NCBI GenBank assembly: GCA_963734845.1
Contig: CAVTIS010000017.1
Location: 62,001-126,000 of the forward strand
Reading direction: 5' to 3'
Length of the DNA stretch: 64,000 nucleotides
Source of the DNA: JAKAVN01 sp963734845
GTDB lineage: Bacteria > Desulfobacterota > Binatia > Binatales > Binataceae
Position numbers and translations under genes: made by a program. The notes under the pieces are model-generated. The model did no database searches. It was not told where the DNA came from and worked only from the letters and a program-made list of their open reading frames with translations. The stretch's first letter is position 1. Each line of letters starts with the position of its first letter. Shown piece by piece: positions 26,350 through 35,051 of this stretch.

Positions 26350-27531
26350 TCAGCGCCGGTTCTCGCGCACCAGCGCCAGCACGCTCTCGATCACGTAAGC
26401 GACATCCTCGTCGCTCATCGCGGGATAGATCGGCAGCGACAGGCATCGGCTGTAGACGTCTTCGGCGACCGGAAAATCGCCGGTGCGGTAGCCGTAACGC
26501 TCCTGGTAAAAGTGCATCGTGTTGAGCGGGATGCAATGCACGGAGGTGCCGACGCCGCGCTCGCGCAGAAGCTCGACCAGCTGCGCGCGGTCTATTCGGA
26601 GCTGCTCGGGATGCATCCGCAGGACGTAGAGATGCCAGGCGTGGTCGATTCCCGGCTCCTCATACGGCACCTGCAGCGCGGGTTCCGTGCGCAGCGCCTC
26701 GCTGTAGGCGCGGGCAATCGCCGCGCGCCGGCGCATGAGGTCGTCGGCGCGCGCGAGTTGCGCCACGCCGATCGCCGCATGCACGTCGGAAAGGTTGTAC
26801 TTGAAGCCGGTATCGTGAATCTCGTAAAACCACGAGCCGCTTCGGTCGTAGCGCTTCCAGGCGTCGCGATTCATCCCGTGCAGGCTCGCGACCGCGATCC
26901 GCTCGGCCAGCGCGTCGTCTTCGGTCGTCACCATCCCGCCCTCGGCGCTGGTGATGTTCTTGGTCGCGTAAAAGCTGAAGCAGGAGAGGTCGCCGATGGT
27001 TCCGATCCGGGTCATCCCGCGGCCTTCGAGATGGCGCGCCGAACCGACGGCGTGCGCCGCGTCCTCGACGATTTTCAGATGATGGCCGCGCGCGATCGCG
27101 AGCAGGCGGTCCATGTCGCAGGCGTGCCCGGCGAAGTGCACCGGCAAAATCGCGCGCACGCGGCGATGCTGGCCGCTTTCGAGCGCTTCCTCGACCCGCG
27201 CCGGGTTGAGGTTGAGGGTGCCAGGATCAATATCGACGAATACCGGCCGTGCCCCGAGGTAACCGATCACTTCGGCCGTGGCCGTGAACGTGAACGGCGT
27301 GGTTATAACCTCGTCGCCGGGCCCTACGCCAAGCGCGAACAGCGCGAGATGCAGCGCGCCCGTGCAGTGCGAGACCGCCAGCGCGTGACGCGCACCGACA
27401 TAGGCGGCGAATTCTTTCTCGAAGCGCTTGGCCTTGGGGCCGGTGGTGATCCATCCCGAGCGCAGGCTGTCGAGCACCTCGCGCTCCTCGGCGGGACCGA
27501 TCGAGGGGCGATGAAAAGGGATTTGTCGCAT
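26350..27531 (-). CDS. DegT/DnrJ/EryC1/StrS family aminotransferase (ArnB-like)
   Basis: 393 residues from ATG 27531 (MRQIPFHRPSIGPAEEREVL). SGWITTGPKAKRFEKEF, TGALHLALFALGVGPGDEV, VEDAAHAVG and the PLP lysine Lys191 in SFYATKNITSAEGG are the sugar-aminotransferase hallmarks. The whole pattern is nearest ArnB, which aminates UDP-4-keto-pentose. The upstream in-frame extension to 27714 runs through a hairpin and is rejected. It is 120 nt before the UXS-like gene on the same strand. Its product probably goes into a lipid A or cell-surface polysaccharide. Confidence 0.92.
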   Translation of the reverse strand: MRQIPFHRPSIGPAEEREVLDSLRSGWITTGPKAKRFEKEFAAYVGARHALAVSHCTGALHLALFALGVGPGDEVITTPFTFTATAEVIGYLGARPVFVDIDPGTLNLNPARVEEALESGQHRRVRAILPVHFAGHACDMDRLLAIARGHHLKIVEDAAHAVGSARHLEGRGMTRIGTIGDLSCFSFYATKNITSAEGGMVTTEDDALAERIAVASLHGMNRDAWKRYDRSGSWFYEIHDTGFKYNLSDVHAAIGVAQLARADDLMRRRAAIARAYSEALRTEPALQVPYEEPGIDHAWHLYVLRMHPEQLRIDRAQLVELLRERGVGTSVHCIPLNTMHFYQERYGYRTGDFPVAEDVYSRCLSLPIYPAMSDEDVAYVIESVLALVRENRR

Positions 27532-27605
27532 CGCGTTTCGTGCGAAGTATAGAGGATCGTTTCGAAGCCGGGCAAGGCGGTATGGTTGCTGATCAGGGAT
27601 GAAGA

Positions 27606-27629
27606 GGGGGCCATTCATCAACGGCCCCC
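27606..27629 (-). terminator. Hairpin terminator candidate after the L,D-transpeptidase gene
   Basis: On the minus strand GGGGGCC and GGCCCCC form a perfect 7-bp stem with a 10-base loop, about 45 nt after the L,D-transpeptidase stop. The following TCTTCATC has only a weak U tract, so termination is plausible but not certain. Confidence 0.45.
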
Positions 27630-27674
27630 TGATCGCTAAAATCCGCGCGGCCTGCGCGCCGCGAAATCGATTCG

Positions 27675-29213
27675 CTACTCGAGCGGCAGCGCGCCCGTCG
27701 GCAGACGACGCCACTGCGACGTGTCTCCGGCGCTCGGCGCGGCGGCCCCGCTCGTCGAATTGCCATCGCTGTCGTCGGTATCGGCAGCATTGTCTGGAGC
27801 CGTGTTGGCGTTGGAGGTGCCCATATCGCCATCGCTGTCGTCGATTGCGTTGTCGTCCGCGGCGGGCGCGGGCGCGGTCCTGATGGCGTTACCCGGCGGT
27901 GCCGGAGGAATTGCCGCGGCGGTTTTGCCGGTTTCGCTGTGGGTATCAGCGTCAGTGTCGTTGTCAGTATTGCTATCCGTGCTGACGCTGCTCCTCGTGC
28001 TGGCGCTGGCGCCACCGCCGACGCTGGTGTCGGCGTCGGGCGCGGAGGCCGCGCTGACAGGCGGCGGCAGCGGCGTCGTGCTCGCGGTTTCAGTGGTCGG
28101 CGGGAGCGCCTCGGCCGGATCGGGTCCCGGCATGATGTAGGTCGGGACGCCAGTCTTTTCCTCGACCGCCTTCTCAAGCTTCACCAGTTCTATATGCGAG
28201 AGCAGGTCCTGACTTTTCGCGAGGCTCAGCGCGTAGCGCCACAACCCCGGGTACATGCCGTAGAGATCCTCATGGACCTCGACGTAGAGCCATCCATTGC
28301 GCCATCCGTACTTGACCGGCTGGTACACGAAGCGCCCTGGCGTGCCGACGCTCGTATGGTAGTAGAGGCGTTCGATATCCTCGGGATATAGACGCACGCA
28401 TCCGTGACTGACTTCCATCCCAACGCCCCACGGCACGTTGGTGCCATGCAACGCGTACATCGGCAATGTCAGCGCGAGCCGATAGTGGCCGAGCGGATTG
28501 TCAGGATCGCCGCCGTCGACCACGTGCTCGGCCTCGCCGTCACGTTCCAGATGCTCCTGGTAGATGTCGTCGGGCACTACCCAGGTCGGATTGTGAGTTT
28601 TGTCGCGGATGGTCCAGACGCCGGTCGGCGTGCGCCAGTCGTAGCGGCCGAGGCCAACCGGAAAAGTGTAGATCACCGTCGGATGTGCACCAGCGGAGGC
28701 GGCGTACGCCTTTGCCTTGCCATGCTTTTTCGGATGGCGCGGCTCGGCATAGGCTGTATGCGTGAACTTGGCCTTGCCCATTCGTCGCCGTCCGCCGACC
28801 GGCGTAGGGTAATAGTAATACAAGCGCATCTCGGGAATGTTCATCACGATTCCGGCATGCGGCGCGGCGGGCAGGATGTGCTCGGTGGGGATGACGATGA
28901 GCTTGCCGACCGGCGGTGACCACCAATCCATGTGATTGTTGGCGTTGGAGACCTCGGTCGGGCTGAGCCCGTACCATCGCGCGACGTCGAGCAGCGTGTC
29001 GCCCTTGCGAATCGTGTAGGTCTGCAGCGAACCGACGATATCGTTGCCGGCGCCGGGAATCGCATAGCCGACCAGCGGCCGGGTCTCGAAATCATTTTCG
29101 GTCCAGCTATGGGCCAGCCGCGGCGCCACCAACACGGCCACCGCCGCCAGCACCAGCGCCGCCGCGCATCCGCCTCCAACCCGCGACCACAACCGCGATC
29201 TTTTATGATCCAT
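27675..29213 (-). CDS. L,D-transpeptidase with LysM domain and acidic low-complexity tail
   Basis: 512 residues. An N-terminal membrane or signal segment (GGGCAAALVLAAVAVLVAP) is followed by a LysM peptidoglycan-binding domain (YTIRKGDTLLDVARWYGLSPTEVSNAN, about residues 65-110) and a YkuD L,D-transpeptidase domain with HGTN and the catalytic SHGCVRLYPEDIERLY (Cys272). It cross-links or modifies peptidoglycan at meso-diaminopimelate. From about residue 375 the protein is a Ser/Thr/Asp/Ala-rich tail with repeated DSDGD, NTDNDTDAD and DDSDGN units, not part of the usual family. ATG 29213 was chosen over 29282 because the signal segment begins there. Confidence 0.92.
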   Translation of the reverse strand: MDHKRSRLWSRVGGGCAAALVLAAVAVLVAPRLAHSWTENDFETRPLVGYAIPGAGNDIVGSLQTYTIRKGDTLLDVARWYGLSPTEVSNANNHMDWWSPPVGKLIVIPTEHILPAAPHAGIVMNIPEMRLYYYYPTPVGGRRRMGKAKFTHTAYAEPRHPKKHGKAKAYAASAGAHPTVIYTFPVGLGRYDWRTPTGVWTIRDKTHNPTWVVPDDIYQEHLERDGEAEHVVDGGDPDNPLGHYRLALTLPMYALHGTNVPWGVGMEVSHGCVRLYPEDIERLYYHTSVGTPGRFVYQPVKYGWRNGWLYVEVHEDLYGMYPGLWRYALSLAKSQDLLSHIELVKLEKAVEEKTGVPTYIMPGPDPAEALPPTTETASTTPLPPPVSAASAPDADTSVGGGASASTRSSVSTDSNTDNDTDADTHSETGKTAAAIPPAPPGNAIRTAPAPAADDNAIDDSDGDMGTSNANTAPDNAADTDDSDGNSTSGAAAPSAGDTSQWRRLPTGALPLE

Positions 29214-29288
29214 TGCTACGCCCCACCCCTTTTGGCGCGCACTATCGAGCCGATTAGAACAACTCGAAAAATGATAGGGCAACGCCGA

Positions 29289-31472
29289 TCACTCGGCAAC
29301 TGGCCTCAGGTTGGCAAATTTCAGCACCAACAGCTTCACCCCGCTGCGCTCGAAATGCACCCACGCCTTGGCGCCCTCACCGCGCCCCTCGCGCCGGCGC
29401 ACCACACCGCGGCCAAAAGTCTGATGTACGACGTGCGCGCCGACCCCGAGGTTGTCGCCGTCGCTCGCCTCGCCGTCTTCTGAGACCTGGCTCGTGCTGT
29501 AGTCGACGTAGGTGCCGCGTGCGGGCGGGCGGAGCACTGAGCCCGGCTTCTCCGGCGCGATGCGCGTGATCAGGGCGGGATCGATTTCGCCCAGGAAACG
29601 CGAAGGCCGCGATTCGTTGCGCTGGCCGTAAAGCTCGCGCGTCAGCGTGTTGGTCAGATACAACAACCGCCGCGCCCGCGTCATCCCGACGTAGCAGAGC
29701 CGCCGCTCCTCCTCGACTTCGCGTCCGTCGTCGCCCGAGCGAAAATGCGGGAACAATCCCTCCTCCATTCCTGCGATAAACACCACCGGGTACTCCAGTC
29801 CCTTGGAAGTATGCAGCGTCATTAGCGCCGCGCGCCCGCCGCGGCCCGCGACCTGGTCGGCATCGCTGACCAGCGCGACGCGTTCGAGGAAATCGGCGAG
29901 GCCGCCGTTTTGCCCTTCGGCGTCGAAGGCGTCGGCCGCCGATAGCATCTCGGCGACGTTCTGACGGCGCGCCGCGCCGTCGGGCATCGCGTCGAGATAA
30001 CTCAGGAAGCCCGCGCGCGTAATCACTTCGTCGAGGATCGCGCGCACCTTCATGGTCGGCGCGCGATCGCCCACATCGCGCATCCACCCATACAACTCGC
30101 CCGCCTGCTTGGCCGAGCGCAGCGCCACGCGCGAGTTGGTCTCCAGGCGGCCCAGCGCCTCGAATGTCGTCACGCCTTCCTCGGCGGCGATTTGCGCCGC
30201 CGCTTCCAGCGTCTTGGCGCCCACACCGCGCGTCGGCGCTCCCACCATCCGCTCGACGCTGACCGCGTCGGCCGGGTTCGCCAGCACGCGCAGGTAGGCG
30301 AGCAGATCCTTGACCTCGCGATGCTCATAGAAGCGCAGTCCGCCGACCACGTAATACGGAACGCGCCGGCGCACGAGCGCTTCTTCAATAACTCGCGCCT
30401 GCGCGTTGACTCGGTAGAACACCACGATCTCGGACGGGTCGGCGCCGCCCTCGGCGGTGAGCCGCCCGATTTCGCGCGCGATGAAGTCAGCCTCGTCGCG
30501 TTCGGTCACGCCGGTAAAGTAGGTGACCAGTTCGCCCGCGGCGTTCTCGGTCCACAGGCGCTTTTCCTTGCGCTCGCGATTGTTGCGGATGACCGTGTCG
30601 GCGGCGGCCAGGATGGTTTTGGTAGAGCGGTAGTTCTGCTCGAGCTTGAAGATGCGCGCTTGGGGAAAGTCGCGCTCGAAGTCCAGGATGTTGCGAATGT
30701 CGGCGCCGCGCCAGCGGTAGATCGACTGGTCCTCGTCGCCGACCACGCACAAGTTCGAGCTGCGGGCCGAAAGCGCGCGCACCAGCAGATATTGCACGCG
30801 GTTGGTGTCCTGGTATTCGTCGACCAGCAGATGCTCCGCGCGCGACTGCCATCGCAGCAGCACGCCCGGGTCGCGCTCGAAGATCTCGTGTACGTTCAGC
30901 AGCAGGTCGCTGAAGTCCATCGCGTTCATCGCGCGCAGCCGTTCGCGATAGAGCCGGTAAATCGTCGCCAGCACAGCGTCGCGGCTGTCGCCGCCGGCGC
31001 TTTCGGCGAATGCTGCGGGATTGACGGCGTCATTCTTTAGCTGTTCGATGCGCGCCCGCGCCATCTCAGGCGTCGGCGCTCCCGCCAGCGCCGCCTCCTC
31101 GATTACGCGGCGCATCACGGCCATCGCGTCGCCCTCGTCGAGGATCGAAAAGTTCGGGCGAAAACCGAGCGTCTCGGCCTCCTGGCGCAGGATTCGCGCG
31201 CAGGCCGAGTGAAACGTGCTGACCCACGGCCAGCGCGAATTCTCTCCCACCATCGCGGCGATCCGCTCGCGCATCTCGCCCGCCGCCTTGTTGGTGAAAG
31301 TCACCGCCAGCATCCGCTCGGGCATCGCCTTGCCTTCGGCGAGCAGGTGGGCGATACGGTAGGTCAGCACCCGGGTTTTGCCCGAGCCGGCGCCGGCCAG
31401 GATGAGTATTGGGCCCTCGGGCGCGAGCACTGCATCGCGCTGGGCGGGATTGAGATCGTCGAGGTTCAGCAT
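29289..31472 (-). CDS. pcrA: ATP-dependent DNA helicase, UvrD/PcrA type
   Basis: 727 residues, superfamily 1A helicase. Q motif LNPAQRDAVLAPEGPILILAGAGSGKT with Walker A is at the N-terminus, LAVTFTNKAAGEMRERI is motif Ia, and VDEYQDTN is Walker B. GDEDQSIYRWRGADIRNI (motif III), EQNYRSTKTIL (motif IV), TLHTSKGLEYPVVF (motif V) and YVGMTRARRLLYL (motif VI) follow. A C-terminal Tudor-like domain (GRGVVRRREGRGEGAKAWVHF) marks PcrA/UvrD. It unwinds DNA 3'-5' in mismatch and excision repair. I use pcrA; uvrD would be equally acceptable. Confidence 0.95.
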   Translation of the reverse strand: MLNLDDLNPAQRDAVLAPEGPILILAGAGSGKTRVLTYRIAHLLAEGKAMPERMLAVTFTNKAAGEMRERIAAMVGENSRWPWVSTFHSACARILRQEAETLGFRPNFSILDEGDAMAVMRRVIEEAALAGAPTPEMARARIEQLKNDAVNPAAFAESAGGDSRDAVLATIYRLYRERLRAMNAMDFSDLLLNVHEIFERDPGVLLRWQSRAEHLLVDEYQDTNRVQYLLVRALSARSSNLCVVGDEDQSIYRWRGADIRNILDFERDFPQARIFKLEQNYRSTKTILAAADTVIRNNRERKEKRLWTENAAGELVTYFTGVTERDEADFIAREIGRLTAEGGADPSEIVVFYRVNAQARVIEEALVRRRVPYYVVGGLRFYEHREVKDLLAYLRVLANPADAVSVERMVGAPTRGVGAKTLEAAAQIAAEEGVTTFEALGRLETNSRVALRSAKQAGELYGWMRDVGDRAPTMKVRAILDEVITRAGFLSYLDAMPDGAARRQNVAEMLSAADAFDAEGQNGGLADFLERVALVSDADQVAGRGGRAALMTLHTSKGLEYPVVFIAGMEEGLFPHFRSGDDGREVEEERRLCYVGMTRARRLLYLTNTLTRELYGQRNESRPSRFLGEIDPALITRIAPEKPGSVLRPPARGTYVDYSTSQVSEDGEASDGDNLGVGAHVVHQTFGRGVVRRREGRGEGAKAWVHFERSGVKLLVLKFANLRPVAE

Positions 31473-31543
31473 CGGTTCCGGATCACTTTACAACATTCGC
31501 GGATGCGCCGCCTGATCCGCGGCGCATGCTAAGCTTACCTTCG

Positions 31544-32155
31544 ATGGCGAAGTACGAACCGCACGACAGTTTCTACCGCAAAGCGCGCGAACGCGGGTTG
31601 CCGTCGCGCGCGGCGTTCAAGATCGAGGAACTGCTCGCGCGCTTTCGCCTGGCGCGCCCCGGCGCGCGCGTAGTGGACCTCGGATGCGCGCCCGGCGGAT
31701 GGCTGAGCATGCTCGCCGCCGCCGTGGGGCCGCAGGGCAGGGTGACCGGAATCGATCTCGCCGCGTGTCCGGCGGGCGCCGCTAACGTGGTCACGATGGT
31801 CGGCGATATTCGCGATCCGGCAAGCGTAGCGGCAGTGGTGGCGGCGCTCGGTGCGCCCGCTGACCTTGTGACCAGCGATCTCGCGCCGCGCCTTAGCGGC
31901 GTGGCCGAACGCGACCAGGCGCGGATGCTTGAGCTTGCGTTCGCGGCGCTGCAATGTGCCCGTGCGCTGCTGCGTCCGGGTGGTGCGATGGTGGTGAAGC
32001 TCTTCATGGGCGGTGATTTTGACGAGGCGGTCGAGGCCTTCGCGCGCCACTTCGCTCAGGTCGAGCGCACGCGCACGCGCGCGAGCCGGCCCGGCTCCTC
32101 GGAACTCTACCTGATAGCGCGGGGCTTCCGGGCGGCGGCCCGCCCGGTTGGATAG
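31544..32155 (+). CDS. rlmE: 23S rRNA (uridine-2'-O)-methyltransferase RlmE
   Basis: 203 residues from ATG 31544 (MAKYEPHDSFYRKARERG). The SAM-binding VVDLGCAPGGWLSML is followed by the catalytic K-D-K-E tetrad at Lys26, Asp112, Lys152 and Glu187. The spacings (86, 40, 35) are the same as in E. coli RrmJ (K38, D124, K164, E199). It methylates U2552 of 23S rRNA in the 50S subunit. An in-frame ATG at 31526 is possible but adds a non-conserved leader. It is divergent from pcrA and immediately upstream of the DUF151-PDZ gene. Confidence 0.95.
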   Translation: MAKYEPHDSFYRKARERGLPSRAAFKIEELLARFRLARPGARVVDLGCAPGGWLSMLAAAVGPQGRVTGIDLAACPAGAANVVTMVGDIRDPASVAAVVAALGAPADLVTSDLAPRLSGVAERDQARMLELAFAALQCARALLRPGGAMVVKLFMGGDFDEAVEAFARHFAQVERTRTRASRPGSSELYLIARGFRAAARPVG

Positions 32156-32183
32156 AACCGTGCAGGGGGTTAACCTAGGCCGC

Positions 32184-33020
32184 ATGCGGAGCCGCTACCG
32201 AGCAATACTTGCCGCCGGCGCGTTCGCATTGGCCACGATACTGACGTCGTCTTTCGGATGCACGCGGCGCGGCGACGATGACCATTCATCGGCCGAACAG
32301 GTGCGGGTTGATGTCGCCAATGTCGGGCTCGACAACGACAGCGGCGCTCACTACGTGCTGCTCGAGGACGCCGCGCGCCGGCGCGCGCTGCAGATTTTGA
32401 TCGGAGATGAAGAGGCGCGCACGATCATGCTCGAGATGCATGGAATCAAGCCCGACCGTCCGCTGACCCACGATTTGCTGCGTGACCTGATTGAGCAGAC
32501 CGGCAACCGCGTCGACCGCGTGGTCATTACCAGCGTCCATAATCAAATCTACTACGCCTACATCTACCTCGATCGTGCGGGCCTGCGCCTGGACAGCCGG
32601 CCGAGCGACGCGATCGCGCTGGCGATGGGCATGGGGGCGCCCATCTTCGTCAACAACGGGCTCTTTCAGTCCGCGGCAGTGGAGCCGCATGAGACACCCG
32701 CGAGCAAGAGCCTGCCGCCCACCATCACCGCCCAGGGCATTGTGGTGCAGGACCTGAACCCCTCGCTGGCCAGGCAGTTCGCGGTGGCCCCGCAAAGCGG
32801 CGTGCTGGTCGCGGACGTTTCTGGCCTTGCCGCGCGCGCCGGATTGATATGCGGCGATATCATCACCGCGGTGAACAAGCATCGCGTGCGCAGCATTTCG
32901 GATTTCTTGATCGCGATGGCCGGGTTCAGGGACCCCTACGTGAGCTTCAGCGTGACGCGCGGACAGCAGATGCGTATCATCACGATCGAGCGCGAAAACA
33001 CCGCACGCCGCGCATCCTAG
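32184..33020 (+). CDS. Exported bifunctional-nuclease (DUF151/BFN) domain fused to PDZ domain
   Basis: 278 residues. The N-terminal hydrophobic segment ends in a cysteine (AGAFALATILTSSFGC), a signal peptide or weak lipobox. A BFN/DUF151 domain (about 40-155) has VLLEDAARRRALQILIGDEEARTI, TSVHNQIYYAYIYLDRAG and LDSRPSDAIALAMGMGAPIFV. A PDZ domain (about 180-270) has GVLVADVSGLAARAGLICGDIITAVNKHRV. ATG 32184 was used; a TTG at 32148 would overlap the rlmE stop and lengthen it by 12. BFN domains are usually cytoplasmic, so an exported BFN-PDZ fusion is unusual. The function is unknown. Confidence 0.85.
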   Translation: MRSRYRAILAAGAFALATILTSSFGCTRRGDDDHSSAEQVRVDVANVGLDNDSGAHYVLLEDAARRRALQILIGDEEARTIMLEMHGIKPDRPLTHDLLRDLIEQTGNRVDRVVITSVHNQIYYAYIYLDRAGLRLDSRPSDAIALAMGMGAPIFVNNGLFQSAAVEPHETPASKSLPPTITAQGIVVQDLNPSLARQFAVAPQSGVLVADVSGLAARAGLICGDIITAVNKHRVRSISDFLIAMAGFRDPYVSFSVTRGQQMRIITIERENTARRAS

Positions 33021-33033
33021 AACGCCCGTCCGA

Positions 33034-34758
33034 TCACCCTCGACGAATCAACAGGCTGCGCAGGAAGCGCGGATCGATCGCTCGCGGATCGAGTTCGGCC
33101 AGGTCTTCTTCGAGCACGCTGAGGCAGGAGGCCACGAAGCCGGCCGACCGCGCCCGCGCGGCCTCGTCCATCCGCGCGGCGAGCGCCGCGTCGACCTGCC
33201 TTCGGAAGCCTTCGGCGAGCCGCGCCGGCCTGCCGCCGCCGGTCATTATCGCCATGTATAGTTCGCCCAGGCGGCTCGCTTCGATCGGCGAGGGCGTGAG
33301 CCTTTGCTCCGGCTTGCGATCGAGGGCGGCGCGCGCGAATGCCGTGATCAGGATTTGCCCGAGCCTGATTTCGCGGCCCGCCGTCTCGGCGCGGAAGGCC
33401 GGCGCGGCGATATCGATCGCCAGCAGCGCCTGGAACAGATCGCGCATCGCTTCGATTTGTTCGATCGCTGCGTGACCGAGGTGCACGTCGCGCATCGCGA
33501 CGAAATCGCGCATCGCTACGGAGCCCTCGCCGTCTAGACCGCCGAAGAAACGCGGGCGCCGCTCGAGAAAGCCGCCCAGCGCCTCGCGGTAGGGCGAGTC
33601 GAGGTAGGCAATCTCGCCCGCGCGGGCGGGATCCAGGCCTAGAGCGGCGGTCACCTGTTGGGCGCGTTTGCGCAGATCAATCGTCAAGCTGACACCGAGC
33701 CGGAACAGCAGCTTGAGATGCGTATCGCGCAGATGTTCGATCGCGTTGTTGAGCTCGCCGGCGGCCAAATATTCGAGCCCAAGGTTGAGATAATGATGGG
33801 TCATCTCGACCGCCACCCGCACTGCCTCCAGGTCGCCAAAATCAACCGCGCTCGCAACCAGCACCTGGTTGCTCACCAGCGCCATTTCGCTCCGTAGCTG
33901 GCGTTGGCCCTGGGCCGCGAACCCGGCCATCAGGGCGGTGTTAAACAGCGAAAGGTCGGTGTCGGCCGGCACCGGCGCCATCCCGTGCGGTACCAGTTCG
34001 TCGTCGCGCAGCAGGTCGGCGCGCGTCGGCGCGCTATAGCCGGCGCGGATTTTCAGGAAGTCGCGCGGATTGATGTAGGCGAAAACGTCCTGCGCGTCGA
34101 AGAAATCGGGAAAGCCGCGGTCGCTCAGCCGTGCGCGGCGGAACTGGTAAGCCTCTTCCTCGAGTTCCGCTTCCACGCTCCAGTAGATTTCCTCCATCAG
34201 CGCGGCGAAATAGGTGTAGTCGCGCTCGAACACCTCTTCGAGAAAATCGACCAGCGGCTGTAGAATCGCGTCATGGTGCTGGAACTCGATGATGTAGTGC
34301 TCGTCGAATTGCACGAACCGATCGGACGGCACGTCGGCCGCGGTCAGCGGATCGTCGAGCCGATGCACGCGGAAATACTGGCGCAGCAGCAGCGCCATCA
34401 TCTCCATGTCCAGCCCCATCAGCCCCTCGGTCATGCGTTTGCGGCCGGCCTCGGTGAGCGCTTCGATCCATTCGCGCATCCGATCGAGGTTGGGACGGTC
34501 GCGGGTCCAGCAGTCCAGGTCGAACAGTCCCTGGATCTGCTCCGGCACCGCGAGGCTCAGCAAGTCGCCGGAGTCGGCCGAGCCAATTTCTTTGACGGTG
34601 TAGAAGAGCGTCTCGGGCGAGAACGATTGCACCAGCCGCTCGGCTTCGGGCGCCGACAGGATGAGGTCGCGCTTCTGGCGCGCCGGCAGCCCGTAGAGAA
34701 ATTCGAGCTTGGCCTTGAACGGAAGGCTGAGAAACTCCTCCTGTCGTATCGAGGGCAT
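33034..34758 (-). CDS. DUF6178 family protein
   Basis: 574 residues, mostly alpha-helical and soluble. MPSIRQEEFLSLPFKAKLEFLYGLPARQKRDLI at the start and the helical body resemble the DUF6178 family, which I associate with deltaproteobacterial-type genomes. YFAALMEEIYWSVEAELEEEAYQFRRARL and PDFFDAQDVFAYINPRDFL are the most conserved-looking blocks. No catalytic motif is seen and the function is unknown. It is convergent with the DUF151-PDZ gene, 13 nt apart, and divergent from thiD. Confidence 0.75.
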   Translation of the reverse strand: MPSIRQEEFLSLPFKAKLEFLYGLPARQKRDLILSAPEAERLVQSFSPETLFYTVKEIGSADSGDLLSLAVPEQIQGLFDLDCWTRDRPNLDRMREWIEALTEAGRKRMTEGLMGLDMEMMALLLRQYFRVHRLDDPLTAADVPSDRFVQFDEHYIIEFQHHDAILQPLVDFLEEVFERDYTYFAALMEEIYWSVEAELEEEAYQFRRARLSDRGFPDFFDAQDVFAYINPRDFLKIRAGYSAPTRADLLRDDELVPHGMAPVPADTDLSLFNTALMAGFAAQGQRQLRSEMALVSNQVLVASAVDFGDLEAVRVAVEMTHHYLNLGLEYLAAGELNNAIEHLRDTHLKLLFRLGVSLTIDLRKRAQQVTAALGLDPARAGEIAYLDSPYREALGGFLERRPRFFGGLDGEGSVAMRDFVAMRDVHLGHAAIEQIEAMRDLFQALLAIDIAAPAFRAETAGREIRLGQILITAFARAALDRKPEQRLTPSPIEASRLGELYMAIMTGGGRPARLAEGFRRQVDAALAARMDEAARARSAGFVASCLSVLEEDLAELDPRAIDPRFLRSLLIRRG

Positions 34759-35051
34759 TACAAAAGTGCGCGCAGCGCTCTGCGGTTCGGATGCATCGCC
34801 TTATTTCAGTACCATGCGCTTCGCAGCGGGGCCAGTAACCCTCGCGCCGCGCAACATTATCCCGCTCTTGCGCCGGCGTGATATAGTTGTTCCGTCCGGC
34901 TGGCCGATCAAACCGGGTCGATTTAAACCGCGTCGATGAGCGGCGCGACGCGGCCCGGACGATCCCGCGGGAATAAAACTCTGAAACATCCCGCCGCCAA
35001 TCAGTATCCGCGCGAAACGCCACGCCGAAAATCCTCCCTGATGCGAATTCT

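Noticed and set aside
34759..35051. TPP riboswitch upstream of thiD
   Set aside because: No thi-box-like CUGAGA or ACCUGAU core was seen in this gap.
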